Shown: positions 1 through 5,256, numbered from the stretch's first letter. The stretch is 5,256 nt of DNA from Cyanobacteria bacterium K_DeepCast_35m_m2_023 (GCA_016882345.1 VGQR01000162.1:1-5256); one strand, 5' to 3'. Program-made: numbers and translations. The notes: generated from the sequence alone by a model not told the origin.

Positions 1-28
1 CCTGAGCCAGGATCAAACTCTCCGTTGT
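1..28 (-). rRNA. rrs: 16S ribosomal RNA, 5' end only (continues past the left edge)
   Basis: Read on the minus strand, positions 20-1 give GAGTTTGATCCTGGCTCAGG, the near-universal 16S 5' segment that carries the 27F primer site. Aligning its GAG with nucleotides 9-11 of E. coli 16S puts mature nucleotide 1 at about position 28; the exact processed end cannot be set from sequence alone. The CC after GATC and the GGAGAG before the TTTG fit the cyanobacterial form. Only about 28 nt are visible; the rest of the rRNA operon lies to the left. Confidence 0.97.
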
Positions 29-163
29 ATCCCTCACCCTGTTGACCAGTCATTGACTACACTTAAGGAATCTCACCTCAAACGTCATCCCTAACCGTTG
101 CTTGCGCATGTCTCAGCGGGGCAGCTCGTCACCCAAAATCCTTTCAGATCCCAGTTGGAGCCT

Positions 164-177
164 CCTTCTTTCGAAGG
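164..177 (-). other. GAAA-tetraloop hairpin just after boxA
   Basis: On the minus strand CCTTC-GAAA-GAAGG is a perfect 5-bp stem closed by a GNRA tetraloop. It begins one nucleotide after the boxA-like motif, so RNA made here would show single-stranded boxA followed at once by a compact hairpin. It could be a protein-binding or processing element; its role is inference. Confidence 0.4.
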
Positions 178-190
178 GTTCAAAGAGTGC
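178..190 (-). promoter_or_regulatory. boxA-like rRNA antitermination element in the 16S leader
   Basis: The minus strand reads GCACTCTTTGAAC from 190 to 178, about 150 nt before the 16S 5' end. Its core CTTTGAA resembles the Gram-positive rRNA boxA (TGTTCTTTGAAAA), and CTCTTT matches the E. coli boxA core (TGCTCTTTAACA). In known systems boxA RNA binds NusB-NusE and allows RNA polymerase to read through the rRNA operon. Position and core fit; the two first bases (CA rather than TG) are weaker. No clear boxB hairpin is directly upstream, although the hairpin at 272-293 is about 80 nt before it. Confidence 0.45.
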
Positions 191-271
191 TATCAAGAAT
201 TTCTTCCCTCCAGTCTCTCCCGAATCTCAGATCCGGTCGCACCGACCCAAACAACCCGGTCATTCAGCTCA

Positions 272-293
272 AGACCTCTCGTGAAAAAGGTCT
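272..293 (-). other. Leader hairpin, 6-bp stem with 10-nt loop
   Basis: AGACCT (293-288, minus strand) pairs perfectly with AGGTCT (277-272) around a 10-nt loop, and a G-U pair could extend it. It lies upstream of the boxA-like motif, on the side where a boxB hairpin would be expected, but the 80-nt gap is larger than usual. No T run follows, so it is not an intrinsic terminator. Confidence 0.3.
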
Positions 294-450
294 CTCACCA
301 ACCAGGCCTTCAAGCGGCACTCGCAACCTTCTCGGTCGCTACTTCTTTTGACGGGACCTCACACCCTCACTGCTGTACGGCCAAAACCTCCACTCAAACA
401 TCAGCCTGATCTGGCTCTCGCCAAACCTCGCCTCAGTCCTCGCTTTGGTT

Positions 451-471
451 CTGACGCAGTGAAAGCGTCAG
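451..471 (-). other. Leader hairpin, perfect 7-bp stem
   Basis: CTGACGC and GCGTCAG flank a 7-nt loop (TTTCACT on the minus strand). It is among the longest perfect short hairpins in the intergenic region. Neither strand has a T run after it, so it is not a typical terminator. It may be a fold of the rRNA leader or an inverted-repeat binding site. Confidence 0.35.
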
Positions 472-571
472 TTCCTAAACGTTTCAGTTGTCCAGGTTCC
501 GCCACAACCACCCTCATCAAGCCAGCCAGCAGATCTCTCCGCTCAGCTCACCCACTCGGGCTCTCGTGGCC

Positions 572-587
572 GTCGCCTCGCGGCGAC
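572..587 (-). other. GCGA-tetraloop hairpin
   Basis: On the minus strand GTCGCC-GCGA-GGCGAC is a perfect 6-bp, GC-rich stem with a GNRA tetraloop, a very stable RNA fold. It is about 545 nt before 16S, so it belongs to the rRNA leader only if transcription starts further to the right; otherwise it is in the tail of the upstream operon transcript. Confidence 0.35.
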
Positions 588-636
588 CTCCAAAACTTAC
601 AACACCGTCGGTCTCAACCCCCGGCCTCGTAAGCCC

Positions 637-654
637 GCCTCGCTTTCGCTCGGC
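637..654 (-). other. GAAA-tetraloop hairpin with tandem G-A mismatches
   Basis: The minus strand GCCGAGCGAAAGCGAGGC folds as an outer GCC/GGC stem, a tandem GA/GA internal pair of the sheared type, an inner GC/GC stem and a GAAA tetraloop. Tandem sheared G-A pairs and GNRA loops are typical of structured RNA. No T run follows. Whether it is transcribed as part of a functional RNA is unknown. Confidence 0.35.
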
Positions 655-670
655 AGTCCAAGAACCTCTA

Positions 671-707
671 CCACAGCTGTGGCGGGGCCGCTGCTGCCGT
701 TGCCACA
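671..707. repeat. 12-bp perfect palindrome with an overlapping, competing inverted repeat
   Basis: CCACAGCTGTGG at 671-682 is a perfect palindrome. Its right half overlaps TGTGGC (678-683), which is complementary to GCCACA (702-707) across an 18-nt GC-rich loop. The two pairings share bases and cannot form together. The palindrome could be a dimeric regulator site upstream of the rRNA operon, or the set could be competing RNA folds after the phosphatase stop. Only the sequence relation is seen; function is inference. Confidence 0.35.
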
Positions 708-719
708 TCCCCGTCAGTG

Positions 720-735
720 CCTGGCTCTAGCCAGG
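720..735 (-). other. Hairpin spanning the phosphatase stop codon
   Basis: CCTGGC (720-725) and GCCAGG (730-735) form a perfect 6-bp stem around a 4-nt loop. On the minus strand the loop is TAGA, holding the TAG stop codon (729-727). A possible 3'-end or transcript-stabilising structure of the upstream operon. It has no T run, so it does not qualify as a standard intrinsic terminator, and no other terminator is visible before the rRNA region. Confidence 0.35.
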
Positions 736-1530
736 ATGCAAGGCCTCAGCCCAGGGCAAAAAGCGGGTCAGGGTCGTGGTCTGATCAGCAGCGAGCAGCG
801 GGAACGAGACTTCCGCCAGATCGGTTCCAGCCGCGAGTGCCTCGGGAGAAGACTGCAACCAATGCAAGCTGCAACCCAGTTCGGTGAGCACCAACCATGC
901 CGCCGCCAGATCCCAGATCTTGGGGGTCGCTTCAAGGGCAGCCACGGTTTGCCCCATGGCCACACTCACCAAATTGAGGCTGGCCACCCCGAGCATGCGG
1001 ATCTTGCCTGGGAAACGTTGATCCGGCAGCTTCTGCAAAACGCCGATCGAGCGACTGCACAACGAGGCACACCCAGCGGGATGTTGCTGCAGGGCTGGGG
1101 CCTCGAGCCGTTTGCCGTTGCGCCAGGCCCCCTGCCCACGAACCGCAACAATGCGCTGTCGGAGAGGCGGCACATCGAGCACGGCCAGGACGGGGCGGCC
1201 CTGTTCGAATCGAGCCAGTGAAATGGCCCAATAAGGAATGCCCGCCGCAAAATTGGTCGTGCCATCGAGGGGATCCACCACCCAATAGGAGGACGTAGCG
1301 GGAATCGATTGCTGGCCTTCTTCACTGAGGACCCCTTCACCGGGATACAACTGCGCGAGTCCCTCGACGAGGGTCTGATCGCTCCAGCGATCACAGGCCG
1401 TGATCAACGTGCCATCCGCCTTGACATCAGAAGCCATATGACCAAAATCGCGGCGCTGCCTTTCGCCCACCCGATCAATCAGCTCGGCCAAGCCGATCGT
1501 CAACGGTGGTGGGAATGGGAGTGTACTCAT
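727..1530 (-). CDS. Inositol monophosphatase family protein (SuhB/IMPase-like)
   Basis: A 267-residue protein, normal length for the Mg2+-dependent, Li+-sensitive phosphatase family that removes phosphate from inositol monophosphate and related substrates; probably cytoplasmic. All metal-site motifs are present: KADGTLITACD near 37-47, the Glu pair at 70-71 in GVLSEEG, the signature DPLDGTTNF at 86-94 (Asp86, Asp89), and WDLAAAW at 206-212 (Asp207). It should be catalytically active. The ATG at 1530 overlaps the TGA of the upstream transporter gene (ATGA), and GGAG at 1539-1536 is a good ribosome binding site 5 nt before it. The open frame extends to 1740, but that part lies inside the transporter gene and resembles no phosphatase N-terminus, so it is rejected. 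The family also includes histidinol-phosphate, fructose-1,6-bisphosphate and PAP phosphatases, so substrate is uncertain. It is the last gene before the rRNA operon; E. coli SuhB of this family takes part in rRNA antitermination, but orthology is not shown here. Confidence 0.95.
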   Translation of the reverse strand: MSTLPFPPPLTIGLAELIDRVGERQRRDFGHMASDVKADGTLITACDRWSDQTLVEGLAQLYPGEGVLSEEGQQSIPATSSYWVVDPLDGTTNFAAGIPYWAISLARFEQGRPVLAVLDVPPLRQRIVAVRGQGAWRNGKRLEAPALQQHPAGCASLCSRSIGVLQKLPDQRFPGKIRMLGVASLNLVSVAMGQTVAALEATPKIWDLAAAWLVLTELGCSLHWLQSSPEALAAGTDLAEVSFPLLAADQTTTLTRFLPWAEALHPG

Positions 1531-2882
1531 CCAAGCTCCAGGGCCAACACCCGGGTCAGGGTCTTGGCCGTATCCTCCCTGAACTGGCGCAGGTTGATGC
1601 GGGCTAACAGCACCAGGGCGTAGGCAGGCCAGGGGCCAATGTCCCAGCCAAAAACGCTCTGCAACAGGCGTCCAAGATCGAACAGGCCGCCGCCGATGAC
1701 CTTGCCCAGGGCCCGCGAGAGAGCCTGGGCGAGCCCCCACACACCAACAAAGGTGCCAGCCGCCTGGGGCAGGGTGAGATCAAGCATCAGCACCAGGGCA
1801 CTGTTGGTCGCAATCCCAGCAGCGATGCCAAACAGCAACAAAACGACGGTTAACAGTGGGACATTGGCCGTCAGACCGCTGAGCAGCAGCAAGCCAAGGG
1901 AGCCGATCATCAATTGACAGCCCAGGCGTGCGCAAATCAACTTGCCGAGCCTGGGAACCAGCCAGAGCCCCGCCAGCAAAAGACCGGCCAGAGTGCCAAT
2001 GCCCCAATAGGCATTCAGCGATGCCGTCGCTGCAATGGGCATACCAAACACCTGAGCTCCATAGCTCTCGAGGATCGGATCCTGTAGGAACAGACCCAGG
2101 GTGAAACAGATCAAAAATCCGAAGAACACCAAAACCTGGCGACTTGAGGTAATCAAGGCCCAGGCCTGAGCGAGGGTGATCGCGTCATCGCGGGCCGATT
2201 GCTGGGAAGGGTCGCGGCCGCCGTCGGCTGGTGATTCCATGCCAATGGTGGCAACCAGGGTGAGCAAACCAACAGCGAGGGCCACTTTGATCATGAAGTC
2301 GAGCAGAACAGGCTCCAGCAGGGCTGGATCGCTGATTCCGTCGAGACGGCGCAGACTGATTGCAATCGTGATGGCGCCAATCACGATTCCCACCGTGAGC
2401 ATGCACCAGATGATGCCGACGGCCCGGGGCCGTTCCGCTTCAGTGGTGCGATCGATCACCAGGGCCAGATAGGGCGTCGAGGCCATCGACACCGCCAGCC
2501 CGTAGAGCGCAAACAAACCGCACAACGCCGCGATCCCCAGAGAGACAGCCAGCCCCCCAGAGGAGTCGAACAATCGGGCCAGCTCAAAAATGAGTGGGAT
2601 CGAGGCCACGGCAAAGCAACAGAACAGAACCGTGCCCAGCCAGATGTAGGGAAGACGATGGCGACCAGCCCACGGATGGGCATCGCTGATCTGGCCAAAC
2701 AGCACCCTTGCTGGTGACACGAACTGCTCGAAGGCCAGTGCTCCGCCGACAAGCAAGCCTGGGTAAGCCAGCTCACTGAGCATGATGCGGTTCAACAGGC
2801 CCGAAAAGATCACAGCCAGACAGCCCAAACAACCTTGAAACAGGCCAAGCCTCAGGGTTGCTGCCAGACCGAGTGGGTTCAC
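1527..2882 (-). CDS. PucC/BCD-family major facilitator superfamily transporter
   Basis: A 451-residue integral inner (or thylakoid) membrane protein with about 12 hydrophobic segments, roughly at 11-33, 41-60, 78-100, 109-132, 153-176, 194-213, 248-268, 288-309, 320-338, 342-367, 373-398 and 414-430. A hydrophilic loop at about 215-246 separates two six-helix halves. The loop GQISDAHPWAGRHRLPY (63-79) is an MFS motif-A variant. FLQDPILESYGAQVFGM (265-281) and the stretch about 367-399 (DLTLPQAAGTF...WGLAQAL) are hallmarks of the PucC/BCD branch, whose members are linked to light-harvesting complex assembly and (bacterio)chlorophyll handling in phototrophs. The substrate of cyanobacterial members is not settled, so pigment or tetrapyrrole transport is inference. 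It starts at GTG (2882), overlapping the TolC stop as GTGA; no Shine-Dalgarno is visible, so translation may depend on coupling. The start is supported because the first helix begins right after LRLGLFQG, as usual in the family. The stop overlaps the phosphatase start. Confidence 0.95.
   Translation of the reverse strand: MNPLGLAATLRLGLFQGCLGCLAVIFSGLLNRIMLSELAYPGLLVGGALAFEQFVSPARVLFGQISDAHPWAGRHRLPYIWLGTVLFCCFAVASIPLIFELARLFDSSGGLAVSLGIAALCGLFALYGLAVSMASTPYLALVIDRTTEAERPRAVGIIWCMLTVGIVIGAITIAISLRRLDGISDPALLEPVLLDFMIKVALAVGLLTLVATIGMESPADGGRDPSQQSARDDAITLAQAWALITSSRQVLVFFGFLICFTLGLFLQDPILESYGAQVFGMPIAATASLNAYWGIGTLAGLLLAGLWLVPRLGKLICARLGCQLMIGSLGLLLLSGLTANVPLLTVVLLLFGIAAGIATNSALVLMLDLTLPQAAGTFVGVWGLAQALSRALGKVIGGGLFDLGRLLQSVFGWDIGPWPAYALVLLARINLRQFREDTAKTLTRVLALELG
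1536..1539 (-). promoter_or_regulatory. Ribosome binding site of the phosphatase gene
   Basis: GGAG on the minus strand, 5 nt before the ATG at 1530, lies within the last codons of the transporter gene. Together with the ATGA overlap it decides the phosphatase start against the longer open frame reaching 1740. Confidence 0.7.
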
Positions 2883-4561
2883 AGCACGGCGCGAGAGGCT
2901 TGGCAGGCAGGGAGCAAGGGAGGCTGTTCAACCGGAACTTTGCTCATCCCCGCATCGACGACGGGCTTGGTGGCTGGCAGGGCAGGCGGAGTGCACAATG
3001 CGATCTGGTCGAGGCCGGTCCGGCGCCGCAGCTCGGCAAGGCGCTTGTTGTAGTCGCTGATCGCATTGGAATGGCGAACCTCGGCCTGGGTGAGGTCTCG
3101 CTGGTTGTTGACCACCTCCCGCTGAGTGGTCACACCGGCTTCAAGTCGCAGTCGCGCCAGGCGTAGGGCTTCACGTGCCGACAACACCTCGCGGGCTGTC
3201 GTGGTGAGGTTGCGATGATTTTTCTCGAGTTCGTAGAAACTGGTCTCCACTTCGCGGCGAATCGTGTCTCGACGATCGGCGAACCCAAACGTGGCCTGCT
3301 TGGCTTGTTGCTTGGCAGCGCGCGAGCGCGCACGCGTTGCGCCGCCATCAAAGATGTTCCAGGTCACATTCAGGCCGATGGTGTTGTCGACGTTCCAGCC
3401 TTGGGCGCCAGGCAGATCGACGAGAATCCCCTGATTGCCCTGAAACCGTCCAGCATTGAGAGTGTTAAAAATGTTGAGAAAAGGTTGAACACCACCCAAA
3501 GCCTGGTTGGCGTTGCTGTTAGCGATTGAAATGTCCAGCAAAAACTGGTCGAGTTCTTCGCGGAAGGCATAGGCGGCGATGATGCTTTCCTGCAAACTCG
3601 GCTGCCATGTGCCCACCACGCGAGGTGGATCCTTAGCGGTTGGTGTGACATTCTGAGGGAGGTCCAAGATCGCCGCTAATGTGCGTCTCGCAATGGCCTG
3701 TTCACTGAGCGATTGGGTCAGCAGCTGCTGATCTCGCGCCAACTGAGTTTCGGCTTCAAGCACCTCCAGCTTGGTGGCCACCCCAGCCTGGTAACGGGCC
3801 CTGGCATCGCGCAGGCTGACGACCGAGGCACGAACCGATTCTTGACCGATGCGAACCGAGTCATCGGCCTGCTGAAGGTCGAAATAGGCGACATCAACCT
3901 GCAAGCGCAATTCCCGCAGAGAGATCAAATATTGGTTCTTGGCTTTTTCAAAAGAATCACGTGCTGCCGAGATGGCGGGCACCCTCTGCGGATTGATCAG
4001 TGCCCACTGGGCCTGAAGCTGAGCTCCGACGAACCAGCGGTTGGTGGTGGTCAGACCAGAAGGATTTAAGAAAGAACTGCCAGGGGCTTTCTCGGAATAC
4101 TGCTGGCCGCCGGTGTAACTCGGCAAACCATTGGCATTGATATTGAGGGTTGGGTACCACAGGGCAATCTGGGCCCTTAGGTTGTTCTGAGCCTGATCGA
4201 CCTGGGAGGCGATCAGCTTGAAGTTGGGATTGTTGACCTCAGCGATGTTCTCGGCTTCCAGCAAACCGATAGGACGCAGCTCGCTGATCTGAACCTCAGA
4301 TGGTTTGGTGGGCAGCGCCAGGGGGTTGGGAGCCGCCAGATCGCGCACCTCGGGCAGCAGCTTGGTGGCGGCTGGAGCCAGCACCGTGGGGTTCGACTTG
4401 GGTCGTGAGCCTTTCACCTTGGGGGCCAGCGGCAGCACCACAGGGGTCGTGGGTGCCGGCTCAGCCTGTTGGGGGTTGCCCTGTACGGCAGGTTGAGCAA
4501 CGGCAGGAACCGAGCAGGCAACAGTCCCCAGAAGCGTGAGACCAGCCAAGGATCGCCGCAC
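2879..4561 (-). CDS. TolC-family outer membrane efflux protein
   Basis: A 560-residue outer membrane channel of the kind that joins inner membrane pumps to export small molecules or proteins. From the GTG at 4561 it begins MRRSLAGLTLLGTVACSVPAVAQ: two Arg, a hydrophobic core and an AVA-Q signal peptidase site after residue 22. A Pro/Ala/Gln-rich linker runs from about 23 to 90. Two outer-membrane-efflux repeats follow, about 98-310 and 325-520, each with the helical hallmark of the fold: RYQAGVATKLEVLEAETQLA (256-275) and RLEAGVTTQREVVNNQRDLT (472-491). Long coiled-coil helices rich in Arg, Gln and Glu fit the periplasmic tunnel. The tail after 520 is Pro-rich with two cysteines (523, 553). 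The open frame reaches a TTG at 4621, adding 20 residues and overlapping the DUF512 gene by 31 nt; an AGAGGA lies 12 nt before that TTG. I prefer the GTG because it gives a clean signal peptide, though its GGGA site is weak. Cys16 in GTVAC could instead be a lipoprotein site. No pump or adaptor gene is adjacent except the PucC-like carrier. Confidence 0.93.
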   Translation of the reverse strand: MRRSLAGLTLLGTVACSVPAVAQPAVQGNPQQAEPAPTTPVVLPLAPKVKGSRPKSNPTVLAPAATKLLPEVRDLAAPNPLALPTKPSEVQISELRPIGLLEAENIAEVNNPNFKLIASQVDQAQNNLRAQIALWYPTLNINANGLPSYTGGQQYSEKAPGSSFLNPSGLTTTNRWFVGAQLQAQWALINPQRVPAISAARDSFEKAKNQYLISLRELRLQVDVAYFDLQQADDSVRIGQESVRASVVSLRDARARYQAGVATKLEVLEAETQLARDQQLLTQSLSEQAIARRTLAAILDLPQNVTPTAKDPPRVVGTWQPSLQESIIAAYAFREELDQFLLDISIANSNANQALGGVQPFLNIFNTLNAGRFQGNQGILVDLPGAQGWNVDNTIGLNVTWNIFDGGATRARSRAAKQQAKQATFGFADRRDTIRREVETSFYELEKNHRNLTTTAREVLSAREALRLARLRLEAGVTTQREVVNNQRDLTQAEVRHSNAISDYNKRLAELRRRTGLDQIALCTPPALPATKPVVDAGMSKVPVEQPPLLPACQASRAVL

Positions 4562-4590
4562 AGTTCCCAAAAAACACAAGCTCGGCAAGC

Positions 4591-5256
4591 TTAGGCATAC
4601 ATCCCGGAGTTGGACAGGCAAGCAGCCACCAATTCCTCTGCACCGCCCACCACCGAGACCGGGACGGCCAATTGCTGCTCGAGTTCGGACACGCTCAGGT
4701 CATCGAGGAAGACGGGCTCGCCCTGTTTGAGCATCACGGCTGGGAGCAACAGACGCTCACCAAGGTCCCGACCCGCGAGCCCCTGCAACAGGTCGCTGCC
4801 GGTGAGCAACCCAGTCACCACCTGCTCTTGCCCCCAATAGGGGCTGGGCAATGGCTGCAGGATCAGCTCCAAACCATCGACCGTGTTGAGACGGTCAACC
4901 ACCGGCGTCAGCGCCTCACCGACGAGCTGACCAACAACCCAGCTGAGGCGCCGCGGCGGGTTGACCCGGATCGGCAGATCGGCGGTTGCCTGATCCAAGG
5001 CCTCGAGAAAAGCCCGGATGCTGCCGACGCCGTTTTCCTGCTGGGGCAGATCCTCGTAGTCGTCACGGGGGGGCAATGGGCGGCCGGCAATCAGATACCA
5101 CTCATCGGAAAGCCAGGCAAAGCGACTGCGAAGGCTCTGCTGAAACCGCTGCTGCAGGGATTCCACCCCAGCAATCACGGCTTGGGCAGCCGCACGATCG
5201 ACGGGCACCAGCGCATCGCCGGGGGGCCTGAAACGGGTCAGGCCGACCGGCACCAC
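4591..5256 (-). CDS. TIGR03279-type radical SAM/DUF512 protein, C-terminal part (5' end beyond the window)
   Basis: The visible 221 residues are the C-terminal half of a cyanobacterial protein of about 430-450 residues; the missing part should hold a PDZ-like segment and the radical SAM CxxxCxxC iron-sulfur site, which cannot be checked here. The DUF512 domain fills most of the fragment: VVPVGLTRFR at 1-10, SDEWY at 50-54, QQENGVGSIR at 72-81, YWGQEQVVTGLLTGSDLL at 140-157 and PVFLDDLS at 181-188. The GTG codon at the edge is not a start, since the VPVGLT motif belongs inside the family alignment. The stop is TAA at 4593-4591. The reaction is unknown; TIGR03279 is described as a putative FeS-containing cyanobacterial oxidoreductase. 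It is first of the four co-directional genes seen, about 29 nt ahead of the TolC start, suggesting co-transcription. Confidence 0.92.
   Translation of the reverse strand: MVPVGLTRFRPPGDALVPVDRAAAQAVIAGVESLQQRFQQSLRSRFAWLSDEWYLIAGRPLPPRDDYEDLPQQENGVGSIRAFLEALDQATADLPIRVNPPRRLSWVVGQLVGEALTPVVDRLNTVDGLELILQPLPSPYWGQEQVVTGLLTGSDLLQGLAGRDLGERLLLPAVMLKQGEPVFLDDLSVSELEQQLAVPVSVVGGAEELVAACLSNSGMYA

Larger units (their letters stand above)
29..719 (-). other. Non-coding region upstream of 16S: probable rRNA promoter and structured 16S leader
   Basis: About 690 bp separate the phosphatase stop codon from the 16S 5' end, and no open frame in them has support. On the minus (rRNA-sense) strand the stretch is rich in purines, especially G, and holds several short perfect hairpins (164-177, 235-247, 272-293, 451-471, 572-587, 637-654) and a boxA-like motif (178-190). 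This fits a long precursor-rRNA leader with antitermination and processing signals. The promoter must be here unless the rRNA is read through from the upstream genes, but I found no pair of hexamers close to TTGACA and TATAAT at 16-18 bp spacing. Closest are TTGAGA (minus strand, about 616-611) followed by TAAGTT only 12 bp on, and weaker pairs; none deserves a call. I see no tRNA, and no RNase P, tmRNA or SRP RNA signature. How far the transcript extends to the right is unknown. Confidence 0.6.

Noticed and set aside
517..708. Minus-strand 63-residue open frame starting just after the phosphatase gene
   Set aside because: The G-run before its ATG is too close to act as a Shine-Dalgarno, the translation is Arg/Gly-rich without recognisable motifs, and stable hairpins run through it.
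29..719. Possible RNase P RNA, tmRNA, SRP RNA or tRNA gene in the intergenic region
   Set aside because: None of their conserved signature segments was found on either strand, despite several GNRA hairpins.
98..730. Overlapping plus-strand open frames (98-409, 102-284, 348-632, 488-730) in the 16S upstream region
   Set aside because: They overlap each other in different frames, have low-complexity Ser/Pro/Arg-rich translations, no ribosome binding sites and no family resemblance. They lie antisense to the probable rRNA leader.
1203..1211. GTTCGAATC, identical to a tRNA T-loop consensus
   Set aside because: The flanking bases do not form a T stem, no other tRNA arms are near, and it encodes ARFEQ of the phosphatase.
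679..1221. Plus-strand 180-residue open frame
   Set aside because: It is antisense to the phosphatase gene, which has complete catalytic motifs; long antisense frames are expected at this GC content.
1531..1740. N-terminal extension of the phosphatase open frame
   Set aside because: These 70 codons lie out of frame within the transporter gene and do not resemble a phosphatase N-terminus. The ATG at 1530 has a good GGAG site and ATGA overlap.
2448..2456. HIP1-like sequence (TGCGATCGA) in the transporter gene
   Set aside because: It differs from GCGATCGC in the last base and I saw no perfect copy in the window, so there is no HIP1 repeat to annotate.
4576..4593. Direct repeat AGCTTG-CCG-AGCTTG (minus strand) between the DUF512 and TolC genes
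   Set aside because: A 6-bp repeat is too short to stand out from chance, and it forms no stable hairpin or terminator.

Overview
The window looks like part of the chromosome of a GC-rich marine picocyanobacterium (Synechococcus/Cyanobium type). This rests on three things: a cyanobacterial 16S rRNA 5' end, a PucC/BCD-family transporter with motifs typical of oxygenic phototrophs, and the C-terminal half of a cyanobacterial radical SAM/DUF512 protein. I did not see the HIP1 octamer, which is common in many freshwater cyanobacteria and characteristically rare in marine picocyanobacteria. The species assignment is inference.

Everything recognised is on the minus strand, so transcription runs from right to left. 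In transcription order the window holds: the end of a radical SAM-type protein with a DUF512 domain (5256-4591, truncated by the right edge); a TolC-family outer membrane efflux protein (4561-2879); a 12-helix PucC-like MFS transporter (2882-1527); an inositol monophosphatase-family enzyme (1530-727); about 700 bp with no convincing protein gene (726-29); and the first ~28 nt of 16S rRNA, which continues past the left edge.

The four protein genes appear to form one operon. TolC and PucC overlap by 4 bp (GTGA), as do PucC and the phosphatase (ATGA). The TolC gene follows the DUF512 gene by about 29 nt if its GTG start is right. No promoter for this set is in the window, so it should lie to the right.

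The 700 bp before the 16S gene probably contains the rRNA operon promoter and the 16S leader. On the rRNA-sense strand it is purine-rich, carries a boxA-like antitermination motif about 150 nt before the 16S 5' end, and holds several compact hairpins, three with GNRA tetraloops. I could not find a convincing sigma-70 promoter by eye.

The most interesting points are a SuhB-family phosphatase next to an rRNA operon (E. coli SuhB is an rRNA antitermination factor), the coupling of an inner membrane PucC-type carrier to an outer membrane TolC channel, and the structured rRNA leader. No clearly new defence, mobile or CRISPR-like system is present.
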